Source: Burkholderia vietnamiensis LMG 10929
GTDB lineage: Bacteria > Pseudomonadota > Gammaproteobacteria > Burkholderiales > Burkholderiaceae
NCBI RefSeq assembly: GCF_000959445.1
Contig: NZ_CP009631.1
Location: 930,001 to 994,000 of the forward strand
DNA length: 64,000 nucleotides
Direction: 5' to 3'
Shown: in pieces, positions 62,297 through 64,000 of the stretch
Numbering within the stretch: position 1 is the first letter of the stretch
Layout: the number at the start of each line of letters is the position of its first letter
Notes under the pieces: generated by a model
The model's database searches: none
What the model saw: only the letters and a program-made list of their open reading frames with translations
Told to the model about the DNA's origin: nothing
Translations under genes and position numbers: made by a program

Positions 62297-63730
62297 TTAC
62301 GAAAGGCCCAGCTGCTGGGCGGTTGCATCGACGGCTTTCTTCGCCTTCGATACGAGTTCGTCGATTTCCTGACGCGAGATCACGAGCGGCGGCGACAGCA
62401 GCATCCGGTCGCCGGTCGCACGCATGACCAGGTTGCCGTTGAAGCAGAAGTCGCGGCAGATCGTGCCCACCTCGCCGCCGTTCGCGAAGCGGCGGCGCTC
62501 GGCCGGCGCCTGCGCGAGCTGCAGGCTCGCGACCATCCCCTGGCCGTGCACCTCGCCGACGATCGGATGCTGCGCGAAGGTGTCGCGCATCAGCGCCTGG
62601 AAGTACGGGCCCGTGTCGCGCTTCACGCGCTCGACGATGCCTTCGTCGCGCAGCAGCTTCAGGTTCGCGACCGCGACGGCCGCCGCGACCGGGTGGCCCG
62701 AGTACGTGAGGCCGTGATTGAACTCGCCGTTGTCGATGATCGGCCGCGCGACGCGCTCGTGAATGCCGACTGCGCCCATCGGCACGTAACCGGACGTGAG
62801 GCCCTTGGCCATCGTGATCAGGTCGGGCTCGAAGCCGAAGTGCTGGTGTGCGAACCATTCGCCGGTGCGCCCGAAGCCGCCGATCACTTCGTCGGCGACC
62901 AGCAGGATGTCGTACTTGCGGCAGATCCGCTGGATCTCCGGCCAGTACGTCGACGGCGGGAAGATCACGCCGCCCGCGCCCTGGAACGGCTCGCCGATGA
63001 ACGCGGCGACGTTCTCCGCGCCGAGCTCGAGGATCTTCGCCTCCAGTTGCTGCGCGCGGGCGAGGCCGAACGCTTCGGGCGTCTCGCCCGCTTGCGCTTC
63101 GCCGAAGAAGTACGGCTGATCGATGTGCACGATGTGCTCGACCTTCGACGGCATCTGCTCGTGCATGTAGTCCATCCCGCCGAGCGTCGCGCCGGCGATC
63201 GTCGAGCCGTGATAGCCGTTGTGGCGCGAGATCACGTACTTCTTCTGCGGCTTGCCCTGCACGCGCCAGTATTGATAGACGAGGCGCAGCACGGTGTCGT
63301 TGCCTTCCGAGCCGCTGTTGCAATAGAAGAAGTGGTTGAAGCCCGCGGGCGTGACTTCGGCGAGCATCGCCGACAGTTCGATCACCGGCGGGTGCGTGGT
63401 CTTGAAGAACGTGTTGTAGAACGGCAGCTCCTGCAGCTGGCGATACGCGGCGTCGGCGAGTTCCTTGCGGCCGTAGCCGACGTTCACGCACCACAGGCCG
63501 GCCATCCCGTCGATGATCTTGTTGCCGTCCGAGTCCCACAGGTACACGCCGTCGGCCTTCACGATCACGCGGCTGCCCGCGCGATTGAGCGCGCCCATGT
63601 CCGAGAACGGATGGATGTGGTGCGCGGCGTCGAGCGCGCGGTATTCGGCGGTCGTGCGCGCCTGCGTGGTGCGCGGTGCGGTGGCCGGCGCGGCCGGCTG
63701 GACCCAGGCGGATTCGTTGCGGTAAGTCAT
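62297..63730 (-). CDS. spuC: Putrescine--pyruvate aminotransferase (class III)
   Basis: A 477-residue PLP enzyme of class III aminotransferases, moving the amino group of putrescine (and other amines) to pyruvate. Characteristic segments are the N-terminal HHIHPFSDM, the SGSEGNDTVLRLV phosphate-cup region near 125, LVADEVIGGFGRTGEWF near 285 (cofactor Asp) and MAKGLTSGYVPMG with the Schiff-base Lys near 313. It lies 37 bp after puuA and 61 bp before potF, so it is co-transcribed with the transporter. Confidence 0.94.
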   Translation of the reverse strand: MTYRNESAWVQPAAPATAPRTTQARTTAEYRALDAAHHIHPFSDMGALNRAGSRVIVKADGVYLWDSDGNKIIDGMAGLWCVNVGYGRKELADAAYRQLQELPFYNTFFKTTHPPVIELSAMLAEVTPAGFNHFFYCNSGSEGNDTVLRLVYQYWRVQGKPQKKYVISRHNGYHGSTIAGATLGGMDYMHEQMPSKVEHIVHIDQPYFFGEAQAGETPEAFGLARAQQLEAKILELGAENVAAFIGEPFQGAGGVIFPPSTYWPEIQRICRKYDILLVADEVIGGFGRTGEWFAHQHFGFEPDLITMAKGLTSGYVPMGAVGIHERVARPIIDNGEFNHGLTYSGHPVAAAVAVANLKLLRDEGIVERVKRDTGPYFQALMRDTFAQHPIVGEVHGQGMVASLQLAQAPAERRRFANGGEVGTICRDFCFNGNLVMRATGDRMLLSPPLVISRQEIDELVSKAKKAVDATAQQLGLS

Positions 63731-63767
63731 GTTTTCTCCGTATTTCCTTGATGCGATCGTGCGCTGC

Positions 63768-64000
63768 TTACACGTGCAGCAGCAGATGGCGGCGTTCCCA
63801 CGAGCTGATCACGCGGAAGAACGCTTCGTATTCGGTTTCCTTCAGCGCGAAATACGCCTTCAGGAACTTGTCGCCGAGGATGCCGGCGAGCGGCTCGCAC
63901 GCGGCCATCAGCGTGAGCCCTTCCTCCAGGTTGCGCGGCAGTTGGTACGGCAGCGAGTAGCCGTCGCTGACGAGCGGCTCGGTCGGCTCGAGGCGCTGCG
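63768..64000 (-). CDS. puuA: Gamma-glutamylputrescine synthetase, C-terminal part (cut by window edge)
   Basis: The last 76 residues of a glutamine-synthetase-family protein run in from the right edge and stop at 63768. The readable part includes the substrate-loop EPLVSDGYSLPYQLP, NLEEGLTLMAACEPLAGILGD and the C-terminus VISSWERRHLLLHV, which fits PuuA/SpuI-like gamma-glutamylpolyamine synthetases. It ligates glutamate to putrescine as the first step of the Puu pathway. The rest of the gene, including ATP site and start, lies beyond the window. Confidence 0.88.
   Translation of the reverse strand, partial: QRLEPTEPLVSDGYSLPYQLPRNLEEGLTLMAACEPLAGILGDKFLKAYFALKETEYEAFFRVISSWERRHLLLHV

Noticed and set aside
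1..64000. tRNA, rRNA, insertion sequences, prophage or integration sites
   Set aside because: No cloverleaf-like segment, rRNA sequence, transposase motif or target duplication was recognised; the content is syntenic core genes.

Overview
The window is a GC-rich (mid-to-high 60s percent by eye) piece of a Burkholderia chromosome, most like the Burkholderia cepacia complex. This rests on gene content (flgNMA-flgBCDEFGHIJ-flgKL order, a DUF3138 barrel next to a putrescine locus, OmpC-type Burkholderia porin, pxpBCA, dppABCDF), codon use and long overlapping shadow frames. I saw no rRNA, tRNA, prophage, insertion sequence or CRISPR array; apart from tandem repeats the region reads as conserved core chromosome. 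The species cannot be fixed from the sequence alone.

Layout. 0.3-3.5 kb, minus strand: ferredoxin-NADP reductase, an endonuclease/exonuclease/phosphatase protein, a small secreted protein and a nitroreductase. 3.8-8.0 kb, plus strand: an orphan Lon-like AAA+ ATPase, an L-2-hydroxyglutarate-oxidase-like flavoprotein, a Tat-exported HiPIP and an MFS/MHS transporter. 8.3-15.3 kb: a dipeptide/oligopeptide ABC importer (dppABCDF) ending in a TraB/GumN protein. 15.3-15.8 kb: a gap with no convincing gene but with a good sigma-70 promoter, several hairpins and T-run terminators, a candidate small RNA. 15.8-19.0 kb: 5-oxoprolinase genes pxpB-pxpC-pxpA divergent from a MarR-type regulator, with an inverted-repeat operator between them. 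19.1-24.7 kb: 5-formyl-THF cyclo-ligase divergent from a soluble lytic transglycosylase, then an NDUFA9-like reductase, a GST and the CCA-adding enzyme. 24.9-28.1 kb: a degenerate 15-bp repeat array, an XRE-cupin regulator and a divergent M24 (Xaa-Pro) peptidase.

28.2-42.5 kb is a flagellar locus: flgN, flgM and flgA on the minus strand, flgBCDEFGHIJ, a PilZ flagellar brake (ycgR) and flgKL on the plus strand. Three near-consensus sigma-28 (FliA) promoters can be read directly, before flgM, ycgR and flgK, which fits late (class III) expression of these genes next to the early rod/hook/ring operon.

42.8-53.4 kb carries an NCS2 nucleobase permease, a LysR regulator divergent from a split chromate transporter pair, a YoaK/DUF1275 protein with a repeat-encoded tail, a porin, a small helical protein, glutathione reductase and a three-lipoprotein operon (CsgG-like, DUF4810, DUF799/GNA1162). 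53.5-64.0 kb, minus strand, is a putrescine uptake and catabolism block: puuA (partial at the right edge), spuC aminotransferase, potF-potG-potH-potI, a DUF3138 outer-membrane barrel and two tandem PuuB-like oxidases. Together these could bring polyamine across both membranes and degrade it by gamma-glutamylation/oxidation or by transamination.

The most unusual signals are the candidate small RNA, a terminator-like hairpin placed immediately after the ycgR sigma-28 promoter, the pairing of DUF3138 with polyamine genes, the curli-free CsgG/DUF4810/DUF799 operon, and six tandem-repeat arrays whose unit lengths are all multiples of three, including those outside genes.
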